DNA from: Helicobacteraceae bacterium
GTDB lineage: Bacteria; Campylobacterota; Campylobacteria; Campylobacterales; Sulfurimonadaceae
NCBI GenBank assembly: GCA_947497635.1
Contig: CANMHZ010000006.1
Coordinates: forward strand, 1-20,121
DNA length: 20,121 bases
Direction: 5' to 3'
Part shown: in pieces, positions 8,126-17,585 of the stretch
Position numbering within the stretch: the stretch's first letter is position 1
Layout: each line of letters starts with the position of its first letter
Notes under the pieces: model-generated
What the model was told of the DNA's origin: nothing
What the model saw: only the letters and a program-made list of their open reading frames with translations
The model's database searches: none
Program-made: the position numbers and the translations under genes

Positions 8126-8126
8126 G
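8106..8126 (+). promoter_or_regulatory. HAIR-like inverted repeat (candidate HspR operator)
   Basis: ATTGAGT (8106-8112), 7 bases, TGTCAAG (8120-8126). The HAIR consensus for the repressor HspR is CTTGAGT-N7-ACTCAAG, so the arms match at 6 of 7 and 5 of 7 positions with exact N7 spacing. It covers the -35 box and the spacer of the grpE promoter, the right place for repression. HspR controls heat-shock genes in H. pylori and C. jejuni. The match is seen, the function inferred. Confidence 0.5.
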
Positions 8127-8156
8127 AGGTATGTTAAAAATTTTACTTAGAAGAGT

Positions 8157-8245
8157 TTAGTCTACTACTATCAAGTGTAGACTAATCTTTTCAAGACTAT
8201 TTTATGCTGCATTCAATATAATTATGAGCCTCATTAAGATAGTCT
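8157..8245. repeat. four AGACTA/TAGTCT boxes upstream of the GGDEF-EAL gene
   Basis: TAGTCT at 8158-8163, AGACTA at 8179-8184 and 8194-8199, and TAGTCT at 8240-8245. The first pair forms a 9-bp perfect inverted repeat (TTAGTCTAC 8157-8165, GTAGACTAA 8177-8185). The outer pair shares 8-bp arms (AAGACTAT, ATAGTCTT). One box ends 17 bases before a TATAAT at 8217-8222, which could be the promoter of the downstream gene. Confidence 0.45.
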
Positions 8246-8332
8246 TTAGTTTTAATATGATCAAATAAAAATATGTAGTGAGTTCCTCATTTTCGTACAC
8301 TCTAGTAGATTAAGAACAAGGTCAAATAATAG

Positions 8333-11300
8333 ATGCAAGACAAAAATTCGCTCTTACAAGTTGAACAACTAAAAAATTTACTCAAAAGTAGTAAGCTAGG
8401 GATCATCACAAGTTTCTTACTAGGATTGATACTTCTTTTTGTGCAGCGAAATGTATCCAATCCCAAGATTCTTATACTATGGCTCATCTCTTTGCTTTTT
8501 GTATCACTTTTGCGCATTCTTGTTATTACCTCCTATCAGCGCTCTATGAGTAGAAATACGTCAATACTAAGGATGCGCCTAAGAAATATGCGTATCGGCA
8601 CGCTTCTATCGGGTATTCTTTGGGGTTCAATTGGACTTTTATTATTCTCATCCAATGATATTGAACATCTTGTTTTTTTGATTTTTATTTTAGCTGGCTT
8701 GACGGCAGGAAATACCGTTTCAAATGCAGCTGATATTCCAAGCAGTATTAGTTTTTCTATTTTAGCATTGTCCCCTATTACCATTTGTCTACTCTTAGAT
8801 AAAACTACCATCTCTACAAGTATGGGAATAGCTCTTGCTCTCTATTTCGGATTTATGCTCATTGTTGCGAGATTTATCAATACAAGCACAATTATGAATA
8901 TCACTATGCAACTTGAAGCCGAAGCACGTGAGAAAGAGGCGTTGGAACGCGAAAATCGTTATCGTCTTATTCTTCATCATACTCCTGCTGGTATTTTGCA
9001 TTACAACAAAAATCTCATTATTACGTACTGCAATGACCACTTTGCGCAACTTTTAAAGACTTCGAAAGAAAACCTGCTGGGTTTGGATATGAAAACATTG
9101 AAAGATCAAAGAATATTGCCGGCATTAAGTGCGGCTATTGAAGGGGAAGAGGGTTCCGTTGAAGGTGAATACCTTTCAACAATTAGTAATACATTAGTAT
9201 GGGCCATTATGTTCTACGCTCCGCTTCGTGAAGCTAATGGAGAAATTAACGGGGGCATTGCCATTATTGAAGATATTACAAAACGAAAAGAGGCGGAAGA
9301 AAGCACTAAAAGCCTTTTCAGTAGTCTCAAAAAAAGTGAAGCATCCTTACTTTATTTACTAGAAACAAGCCCAATAGCGGTTAGAATCGCAAAAGCTAGT
9401 GGGAGTGACGTTGTTTTTGCTAATAGTGCTTATGCCCGTATTATCGAAGCAGACAGTTCTACCGTTTTGGGTAAAAATCCAAAAAATTATTATGCAAATA
9501 AAGAAGAATATAATGCGATTGTAGCTCAAATCAGCAATAATGAGATTATATACGACCGACTCGTAGAACTCTTAATCAATAATCAAACAATCTGGGTATT
9601 GGCTTCTTATATGCCCATAGAGTTTGGAAGTGAATCATGTATATTAGGGTGGTTTTACGATATCACCAAAGAAAAAAACTTGCAAATTGAATTACAGCAA
9701 CAAAAAGAAGAGTTTGAAACTATTTTCAATATTTCAAAAGATGGTGTTGCTGTTTTGGATATGGAATCAAACTTTTTGGATTTTAACAACGCGTATATGG
9801 AGATGACCGGATTTACACGTGATGAGCTTTTGGTAACATCGTGCATTGCCTTGAGTGTTCCAGAAGACACGGAGCGTGCAAAAGAAGTCATAAAAAGTGT
9901 TATCGAACATGGATTTGTTAAAGGTTTTGAAAAAACGTGTATTATTAAAGATGGCAAGCAAGTCGTTATAAATATGACGCTGACGCTGATGCCGGATAAG
10001 CAACGTATTTTGATCAGTACCAAAGATATTACAGAGAAGAGAGAACATGAACGTGAGTTAGAATATGGTGCCCACTACGATGCACTAACAGGTCTGCCAA
10101 ATCGGGTACTAAAATCTGATCGCCTGCGCCAAGCTATTGCTCAATCTCAACGTCGTGGAACAAAAGTGGCGGTACTGTATCTTGATTTAGATGGTTTCAA
10201 GGAGGTAAATGACCACTACGGACATGCTATTGGCGATCAGCTACTCATAGCCCTTTCATTACGAATGAAACAGGCCTTACGTGATGAAGATACCCTTTCA
10301 AGATTGGGAGGAGATGAATTTGTTGCCATCATTAGCGATATGAATGATACGTCGGTCGCTTTGCCGATGATAGGGAGGCTTCTTGAAACCGTAAATCAAC
10401 CTATTTATTTGGAAGATCTTATGCTCCAAGTTTCCGCCAGTATCGGAGTAACTTTTTATCCACAGGAAGAGGATGTGGATGCGGATCAGTTGATTCGTCA
10501 GGCAGATCAAGCGATGTATGAAGCCAAACAGACAGGTAAAAATCGTTACCACATTTTTGATTCTGCACACGATCGGACAATACGCACCAGTCATGAATAT
10601 TTGGAGCGAATACGCCAAGCGCTAAGAGATGATGAGTTTGTTTTGTACTATCAACCAAAAGTCAATATGCGTACTAGCAAACTTATCGGCGCTGAAGCCC
10701 TTATCCGATGGAATCATCCCGAAAAAGGGCTCATCCCACCATTAGACTTTCTTCCCTCTATCGAGAATCATCCTCTAGCAGTCGAGATTGGCGAGTGGGT
10801 TATGGAAAAGACAATAGTACAAATCCAACAATGGAGAAAAGAAGGACTTGATCTTCCAGTCAGTGTCAATATAGGGGCTAAACAGCTGTTGCAAGGAGAT
10901 TTTATTTCACAGTTACGCGTCATACTCGAACGTCATCAGGAATTTGATCCCTCTTCACTCGAAATCGAAGTACTCGAAACTAGTGCGCTAGAAGATGTAA
11001 ATCGTGCCGCCCAAATCATTGAAGAATGCAAAACGATGGGAATTCGTTTCGCATTGGATGATTTTGGTACTGGATATTCATCGCTTACGTACCTCAAACG
11101 TCTTCCTGTTGCAACATTAAAAATTGATCAGAGTTTTGTTCGGAATATGCTAAGTGATCCTGATGATTTGGCAATATTGGAAGGTATTATCGGCTTGGCA
11201 AACGCATTTCATCGTGAAGTTATCGCAGAAGGGGTAGAAAGTATCGAGCATGGAGAACAGCTCCTCTTACTTGGATGTGACCTTGCGCAAGGGTACGGTA

Positions 11301-11365
11301 TCGCACGACCAATGCCAGCAGAAAAACTATTTGAGTGGTCTCAGACTTTCACTTTGTGGCTTTAA
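8333..11365 (+). CDS. membrane PAS-PAS-PAS-GGDEF-EAL cyclic-di-GMP enzyme
   Basis: 1010-residue inner-membrane signalling protein. Six hydrophobic segments (about 21-37, 45-66, 88-106, 111-130, 137-155, 161-179) and a coiled linker (190-206) precede three PAS domains (about 206-320, 338-450, 459-570), each ending in a DIT-K/R-type motif. The GGDEF domain starts at DALTGLPNR and has intact GGDEF at 659-663, with the RxxD inhibitory site RDED (650-653) exactly five residues before it. The EAL domain keeps EALIRW (788-793), DDFGTGYSS (909-917) and AEGVES (965-970). Both diguanylate cyclase and phosphodiesterase activity are therefore possible by motif. The sensed signal is unknown, and no heme or flavin ligand motif stood out in the PAS domains. 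The gene stands alone between grpE and a tRNA. The ATG at 8333 has only a weak AAGG upstream. Confidence 0.93.
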   Translation: MQDKNSLLQVEQLKNLLKSSKLGIITSFLLGLILLFVQRNVSNPKILILWLISLLFVSLLRILVITSYQRSMSRNTSILRMRLRNMRIGTLLSGILWGSIGLLLFSSNDIEHLVFLIFILAGLTAGNTVSNAADIPSSISFSILALSPITICLLLDKTTISTSMGIALALYFGFMLIVARFINTSTIMNITMQLEAEAREKEALERENRYRLILHHTPAGILHYNKNLIITYCNDHFAQLLKTSKENLLGLDMKTLKDQRILPALSAAIEGEEGSVEGEYLSTISNTLVWAIMFYAPLREANGEINGGIAIIEDITKRKEAEESTKSLFSSLKKSEASLLYLLETSPIAVRIAKASGSDVVFANSAYARIIEADSSTVLGKNPKNYYANKEEYNAIVAQISNNEIIYDRLVELLINNQTIWVLASYMPIEFGSESCILGWFYDITKEKNLQIELQQQKEEFETIFNISKDGVAVLDMESNFLDFNNAYMEMTGFTRDELLVTSCIALSVPEDTERAKEVIKSVIEHGFVKGFEKTCIIKDGKQVVINMTLTLMPDKQRILISTKDITEKREHERELEYGAHYDALTGLPNRVLKSDRLRQAIAQSQRRGTKVAVLYLDLDGFKEVNDHYGHAIGDQLLIALSLRMKQALRDEDTLSRLGGDEFVAIISDMNDTSVALPMIGRLLETVNQPIYLEDLMLQVSASIGVTFYPQEEDVDADQLIRQADQAMYEAKQTGKNRYHIFDSAHDRTIRTSHEYLERIRQALRDDEFVLYYQPKVNMRTSKLIGAEALIRWNHPEKGLIPPLDFLPSIENHPLAVEIGEWVMEKTIVQIQQWRKEGLDLPVSVNIGAKQLLQGDFISQLRVILERHQEFDPSSLEIEVLETSALEDVNRAAQIIEECKTMGIRFALDDFGTGYSSLTYLKRLPVATLKIDQSFVRNMLSDPDDLAILEGIIGLANAFHREVIAEGVESIEHGEQLLLLGCDLAQGYGIARPMPAEKLFEWSQTFTLWL

Positions 11366-11468
11366 TTCGCTATAAGCGACCCCTAAATGCAAAAAATAGA
11401 AACATATCATAATGATTTCGGTATTTGATTGAAATAGCTGAAAACTTGGTGATTACAGTGCTTGTGGA

Positions 11469-11545
11469 TGGTGTCAGAGGGGGGACTCGAACCCCCGACC
11501 CCCGGCTTATGAGACCAGTGCTCTAACCAGCTGAGCTACCCTGAC
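11469..11545 (-). tRNA. tRNA-Met (CAT anticodon), probably elongator
   Basis: A 77-base cloverleaf on the minus strand with encoded CCA. The acceptor GTCAGGG pairs with CTCTGAC (one G-T pair), the D arm is GCTC/GAGC, the anticodon loop CTCATAA gives CAT, and the T arm is GGGGG-TTCGAGT-CCCCC. The G1-C72 pair rules out the initiator type. A lysidine-modified tRNA-Ile2 also has a CAT gene anticodon and cannot be fully excluded. Between the GGDEF-EAL stop and this gene (11366-11468) I see only a short stem TCGCT-ATA-AGCGA and no gene. Confidence 0.93.
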
Positions 11546-11562
11546 GTTTTATGTAGGGTGGA

Positions 11563-11568
11563 ATTATA
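11563..11568 (-). promoter_or_regulatory. -10 box of the tRNA-Met gene
   Basis: It reads TATAAT on the minus strand, 17 bases before the mature tRNA 5' end, giving a leader of about 11 bases. No clear -35 box. It is divergent from the groES promoter. Confidence 0.5.
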
Positions 11569-11633
11569 GTGACCTAATCCTTATTATTAGCTAAAAGTAA
11601 TAACAAATGAACGATAAAATAAAATCAGCCAAA

Positions 11634-11645
11634 ATTGTGTACAAT
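11634..11645 (+). promoter_or_regulatory. candidate groES promoter box within a small palindrome
   Basis: TACAAT at 11640-11645 is a good -10 box, 27 bases before the groES ATG. It forms part of ATTGT-GT-ACAAT, a perfect short inverted repeat. No -35 box, CIRCE or HAIR element is seen nearby. The palindrome may be chance. Confidence 0.35.
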
Positions 11646-11672
11646 CCCCCTATAAAAATAAAAGGAAGCTCA

Positions 11673-11933
11673 ATGAATTTTCAACCACTTGGGAAACGCG
11701 TATTAGTTCAACGTCTCGAAGAGGCAACGACAACTGCATCAGGCATCATTATTCCTGATAATGCAAAAGAAAAACCTTCTCAAGGTACTGTTATGGCAAT
11801 CAGCGAGAAAGTTACGAATGTAGAAGTCGGTAACGTTGTTGTTTTCGGTAAATATGCTGGAACAGAACTAACACTTGATGGTAAAGTTTATTTGGTTATC
11901 GCAACAAGCGATTTACTCGGAATCGTTAAATAA
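11673..11933 (+). CDS. groES: co-chaperonin GroES (Hsp10)
   Basis: 86-residue co-chaperonin that caps the GroEL barrel as a heptamer in the cytosol. It starts [17 protein letters not shown], carries the mobile-loop region [20 protein letters not shown] (18-37), and ends [13 protein letters not shown]. Length is standard for the short Campylobacterota form. The reading frame is open 22 codons further upstream, but I chose the ATG at 11673. It has AGGAAG just before it, it matches the usual GroES N-terminus, and the extra residues are not GroES-like and include the likely -10 box. First gene of groES-groEL, followed by an unusually long, structured spacer. Confidence 0.97.
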   Translation: MNFQPLGKRVLVQRLEEATTTASGIIIPDNAKEKPSQGTVMAISEKVTNVEVGNVVVFGKYAGTELTLDGKVYLVIATSDLLGIVK

Positions 11934-11938
11934 TACGC

Positions 11939-13675
<1,737 letters not shown>

Positions 13676-13685
13676 TCTCCCCTCT

Positions 13686-13708
13686 CCCCTATATGGGCTA
13701 GGGGTTGT
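13686..13708 (+). terminator. groEL terminator overlapping the end of amiA
   Basis: CCCCTA (13686-13691) pairs with TAGGGG (13699-13704) around a 7-base loop, followed by TTGTTGTT. It begins 10 bases after the groEL stop. The right arm lies within the last codons and stop of the convergent amidase gene. On the minus strand no T-run follows, so it acts one way. Confidence 0.55.
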
Positions 13709-15272
13709 TGTTAAAATAGTGCTTAACGCCGTCCAACATCCCACTAACCATCCACTCCTGATACTTCGAATCGGCAATATGTGCTGATTCTTCAGGATTG
13801 CTAATATAGCCTGTTTCCAAAAGGATAGCAGGCATTTGAGCTCCTACCAAAACCCAAAACGGTGCTTCTCTTACTCCATTATCTTTTACGTTTGTAAACT
13901 GCTTGCGTAAATTACCCAAGACCCCTTTTTGTATGTCGATTGCAAGCTTATTGGAGGCAATAATTTTTTCAGAATTTAGAACGTTTAAAAAGCTCAACTT
14001 TCCATACGCTCCCATTTCGCCCATATCTTCTTGATTTTCCAATGCAGCCACTCGCATCGCCCGATCACTTCTCCCTGGAGAGAGATAATAGGTTTCAATT
14101 CCGTATGCAGCATTCGCGTCAGAACTTTTGGGGATGGCGTTTGCATGGACGGATAAAAACAAATCGGCCATCTTTTCATTGGCAAACTTGGTACGATCTT
14201 TGAGTTCTATAAAAGTATCATTTGAACGGGTCATATGCACCGTATACCCTTGGGCACGAAGTTGCTTTGCAAGCTCCAAACCTATTTGCAATACAATATC
14301 TTTTTCCAAATGACCGTTTCCAATAGCTCCGCTGTCTTTACCGCCATGTCCCGGATCAATAACAATTACCTTCTTGCTTCGATCACGCGGTGTCATAGCA
14401 ATAAGAGGTGGAAGTGCTGCAACAAGGGGTGGAGACTGAACAACAGGGGGCTGAATAATAGGGTTGGGCTGAACGGGTATCACCTTAGTTGCAGGCTGTA
14501 ACGCAAGATCAATATAAACCGATTGCCCTTTTGAAATGGGTTTAATTACGATTGCATCCGTATTCTCTATCACGAGACGAAGTGTTTTGGTATCGTGTTG
14601 CGCCAACCGAATTTTTTGAATACTATTGTGTTCCAAAGCTTTAGATTGCAAAAGCATCGTGTTGTCTATATCAATAATATACCGAAAGCGTTGCTTGTCA
14701 GGCTCAATAATTTTAGACAGACGAATCTCTTTTGGGTCAATAGGAGAATCAAAATTCAACTCTATTCCCGTATCTTTCCATTTCGCATCAACCAATCGGT
14801 GACGACCTAAAAGTGTCACCTCGTTCATCAGTTTCAAAGCTGGTGTTGGCTTCATTAACTCGGCTGAAGAAGGGGTCAAAAAATTAGGGATAGGCTCATT
14901 TCCAGCGCTAGGAGATGCACGTAAATACTCTTTTGGAAAAATAAGTGTATTCTGAACTTCAGGTGCAACCGCCGAAGAAAGAGAAAAAGAGGAGGATGAT
15001 TTAGCTAATTCTGCTTTATATTTAGTCACATCAATTTTAAGAGCTTCACCGCCATTAACGATACATTCCAGTGCGTCATGCGACAAAGAGGTGTCATGGT
15101 TCTTTAGAGCTTGTAGATGAATACTTTTACACTCATTATACCCACGAAACTGCTCAAGCTCATCATTCGTATTGATAGATTTTTTAGCGATATTAAGCCG
15201 TTCTAAATCATCAGAAGCCCCCCATCCAAGAGAGACTAAAAGTAATAGTGAAAAAGAGGTACGTCCCATCAT
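13698..15272 (-). CDS. amiA: N-acetylmuramoyl-L-alanine amidase AmiA (AMIN + Amidase_3)
   Basis: 524-residue periplasmic peptidoglycan amidase that cuts the stem peptide from muramic acid during cell separation. A signal peptide MMGRTSFSLLLLVSLGWG (1-18) is followed by a helical, cysteine-containing region, an AMIN domain (about 155-257) for targeting, a proline-rich linker (259-296), and an Amidase_3 domain (300-520). Zinc ligands are His309 (DPGHGG), Glu323 (LEKD) and His376 (SVHAN), with catalytic Glu486 in LLETGYISN. All are present. It is the last gene of the pyrH-to-amiA run, 7 bases after fabX, as in H. pylori (HP0772). The ATG pair at 15272/15269 leaves the exact start open by one codon. 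Confidence 0.93.
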   Translation of the reverse strand: MMGRTSFSLLLLVSLGWGASDDLERLNIAKKSINTNDELEQFRGYNECKSIHLQALKNHDTSLSHDALECIVNGGEALKIDVTKYKAELAKSSSSFSLSSAVAPEVQNTLIFPKEYLRASPSAGNEPIPNFLTPSSAELMKPTPALKLMNEVTLLGRHRLVDAKWKDTGIELNFDSPIDPKEIRLSKIIEPDKQRFRYIIDIDNTMLLQSKALEHNSIQKIRLAQHDTKTLRLVIENTDAIVIKPISKGQSVYIDLALQPATKVIPVQPNPIIQPPVVQSPPLVAALPPLIAMTPRDRSKKVIVIDPGHGGKDSGAIGNGHLEKDIVLQIGLELAKQLRAQGYTVHMTRSNDTFIELKDRTKFANEKMADLFLSVHANAIPKSSDANAAYGIETYYLSPGRSDRAMRVAALENQEDMGEMGAYGKLSFLNVLNSEKIIASNKLAIDIQKGVLGNLRKQFTNVKDNGVREAPFWVLVGAQMPAILLETGYISNPEESAHIADSKYQEWMVSGMLDGVKHYFNNNP

Positions 15273-15279
15273 ATGAAAA

Positions 15280-16371
15280 CTATTCGCCTTGCGTTAATTT
15301 CTTCATCAACTCTTTGACGGAAATGATTGTATTAATTCGGTATCCATTGGTTCCTGAGAAGAAAAGACCCAATTCTAAATTTCCAGCATAAGCATCACTT
15401 AGTCGATCAGCAATACAAAAGCCAACAACTTTAGCTTCAACACCACGATGACAGGGAGCAACACAGTTAGAGATACATTTGATTGCTGGGCCTGTACGCG
15501 TATCGATAAGAGCGTGTAAATTGGTACGTACTCCACGAGCAGGATACCCTACTGGTGACTTCATGAGAGTAATATCTTCCTCTTTTGCATCCAACAAAAC
15601 TTGCTTAAACGTCTCACTCGCATCACACTCTTGTGTTCCGATAAAACGGGTTCCCATTTGAACCCCCGATGCACCTAATGCCATCATTTCATCAATATCG
15701 CTCTTATCCCAAACACCGCCTGCTGCAATAACAGGGATACCGCCCCATAATGCCGCTTCTTCGACGACAGGACGCACCAAATTTTCAAGCTGAAACTCAT
15801 CCATTGCGCACTGCTCATACGTAAATCCTTGGTGACCGCCACTTTTTGGTCCTTCTAAGATCACTGCGTCAGGAAGGCGGTTATAACGCTTTTGCCAACG
15901 TTTGCAAATAATCGAGAGGGCTTTAGGAGAGGAAACGATAGGAACCAAAGCAACATCGGGATAATCCACGGTAAATTCTGGCATATTTGTCGGAAGTCCC
16001 GCACCTGTAATGATAATATTCGCACCTGCTTCACACGCATCTGTAACAACACGACCATAATCATTAATCGCATACAAAACATTACACGCTAAGGGTGCAT
16101 CACCACAAATCTTACGGGCATTATCAAAAATAGCTTTGAGCCCTTTTTTCGAATAAAAATTATCAGCTTCCAATGGTCTCTCTGCCACTAAGCGATCGGC
16201 ATGGATTTTATTCTCATAATACCCAGTGCCTACTGAGCTAATAACACCCAATCCACCCTCACGTGAAACCGCGCCTGCAAGCTGATCCCAGCTGATACCA
16301 ACACCCATTCCCCCTTGAACGATAGGGACAGGAATAGTGTATTTTCCAATTTGAAGTGGTTTGAAACTCAT
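15280..16371 (-). CDS. fabX: FabX-type acyl-ACP dehydrogenase/isomerase (NMO superfamily)
   Basis: 363-residue FMN TIM-barrel protein. FMN and phosphate motifs are visible at VQGGMGVGISWDQLAGAVS (18-36), ITGAGLPTNMPEF (121-133) and AAGGV...GASGVQMGTRF (217-243). His180 in SGGHQGF is the expected active-site histidine. Four cysteines, 299, 303, 307 and 319 (C-x3-C-x3-C-x11-C), fit a [4Fe-4S] site. These features and the gene order match H. pylori FabX (HP0773), an FMN and Fe-S enzyme that dehydrogenates and isomerises decanoyl-ACP to start unsaturated fatty acids. Automated labels would say nitronate monooxygenase, and plain members of that family lack the cysteine set. The ATG overlaps the tyrS stop as TAATG. 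The superfamily is certain, FabX function likely. Confidence 0.83.
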   Translation of the reverse strand: MSFKPLQIGKYTIPVPIVQGGMGVGISWDQLAGAVSREGGLGVISSVGTGYYENKIHADRLVAERPLEADNFYSKKGLKAIFDNARKICGDAPLACNVLYAINDYGRVVTDACEAGANIIITGAGLPTNMPEFTVDYPDVALVPIVSSPKALSIICKRWQKRYNRLPDAVILEGPKSGGHQGFTYEQCAMDEFQLENLVRPVVEEAALWGGIPVIAAGGVWDKSDIDEMMALGASGVQMGTRFIGTQECDASETFKQVLLDAKEEDITLMKSPVGYPARGVRTNLHALIDTRTGPAIKCISNCVAPCHRGVEAKVVGFCIADRLSDAYAGNLELGLFFSGTNGYRINTIISVKELMKKLTQGE

Positions 16372-17582
16372 TAGGATACCTTTATGCGGGCGAATTTTCG
16401 TTTACCGATTTGTAAGACGTACTCACCTGCTTCTAACTGCAACTGTTCATCGTCTATTTTGTCTTGGTTTATTTTAACAGAGCCTTGCTTAATCTCCCGC
16501 CGTGCTTGAGAAGTAGAGGAAGTAAGATTGGTATCAACCAATGCTTTTGCAATCCAAATAGCGCCCTCAAACGTAAATTCCTCCATTTCAAGGGGAATTT
16601 CACTTTGAGCATGAACTCGCTGAAACTCTTCCGCTGCTGCTTGAGCTTCTGCTTCACTGTGAAAACGGCTAGTAATCTCTATTGCCAAAGCTTCTTTCAC
16701 TTTTTTAGGGTGAAGAGACCCCTCTTCAACCCCAATTTTCAATGCTTCGATCTGATCCAACGTTTGACTGCTCAAAAGTTCATAATAACGCCACATCAAG
16801 GTATCGCTAACACTGAGGATTTTCCCGTACATATCATTGGGAGCATCGGCAACAGCGATATAATTGCCCAAAGATTTTGACATTTTCTGGACACCGTCAA
16901 GCCCTTCTAAAATAGGCATCATAAGGACAGCTTGCTCTTTTCCTACCTCGTAGGCACGTTGCAAGTGACGACCCATCAAAAGATTGAATTTCTGATCGGT
17001 TCCCCCAATTTCAATATCACTTTTGAGATGAACGCTGTCATACCCCTGAAGAAGTGGATAGATAAATTCACTGATCGAAATGGAGATACCCGCTTTATGC
17101 CGTTTATCAAAATCATCTCGCTCTAACATCCGTGCCACATTGAAGGTAGTGGTTAGCTCTAGCATCCCTGCAGCGCCTAGCTGATTAATCCACTGAGCAT
17201 TGAAAACAACGGTCGTTTTTTGAGGATCAAGGATTTTAAATACTTGCGTTTTATAGCTTTGGGCATTGAGTTCAATTTGTGACGGTAATAATTTCTTACG
17301 TGTTTCATTTTTACCCGTCGGGTCACCAATTTGCGCCGTAAAATCACCAATCAAAAATTGGATATGTCCCCCATACTGCTGAAAAGTAGCCAGTTTTTGC
17401 AACAAAACAGTGTGTCCTAAATGCAAATCAGGAGCAGTAGGATCAAATCCTGCCTTGACGGTATAAGTTTCCCCTTTTTCAAAATAGGCTTTTAGCAGGG
17501 CGGTAAGTCGCACCTCATCAATAATTTCAGCCGTTCCCCGACGAATTTCTCGCAATGCGTCATTAATTTTTTGTTCACTCAT
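16371..17582 (-). CDS. tyrS: tyrosyl-tRNA synthetase TyrS
   Basis: 403-residue class I synthetase that charges tRNA-Tyr. The HIGH motif is HLGH (54-57) and the signature loop is KMSKS (233-237), the form of the TyrZ-type subclass (E. coli TyrS has KFGKT). GFDPTAPDLHLGHT and LQGYDSVHLKSDIEIGGTDQKFN mark the tyrosine and ATP pocket. A C-terminal S4 RNA-binding domain (about 340-400) is complete. The ATG at 17582 lies 3 bases after the spoT stop, and its AAGGA site is within the last spoT codons. The stop shares a base with the fabX ATG. Confidence 0.97.
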   Translation of the reverse strand: MSEQKINDALREIRRGTAEIIDEVRLTALLKAYFEKGETYTVKAGFDPTAPDLHLGHTVLLQKLATFQQYGGHIQFLIGDFTAQIGDPTGKNETRKKLLPSQIELNAQSYKTQVFKILDPQKTTVVFNAQWINQLGAAGMLELTTTFNVARMLERDDFDKRHKAGISISISEFIYPLLQGYDSVHLKSDIEIGGTDQKFNLLMGRHLQRAYEVGKEQAVLMMPILEGLDGVQKMSKSLGNYIAVADAPNDMYGKILSVSDTLMWRYYELLSSQTLDQIEALKIGVEEGSLHPKKVKEALAIEITSRFHSEAEAQAAAEEFQRVHAQSEIPLEMEEFTFEGAIWIAKALVDTNLTSSTSQARREIKQGSVKINQDKIDDEQLQLEAGEYVLQIGKRKFARIKVS

Positions 17583-17585
17583 TCT

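Noticed and set aside
11379..11391. Hairpin after the GGDEF-EAL gene as a terminator
   Set aside because: The stem (TCGCT-ATA-AGCGA, near 11370-11385) is short with a three-base loop and is followed by CCCC rather than a T-run.
11546..11672. CIRCE or HAIR element before groES
   Set aside because: No TTAGCACTC-N9-GAGTGCTAA or CTTGAGT-N7-ACTCAAG-like pair is present; only a short ATTGT-GT-ACAAT palindrome.
11607..11672. 22-residue N-terminal extension of GroES
   Set aside because: It would cover the likely -10 box, does not resemble GroES, and the inner ATG has a good AGGAAG site.
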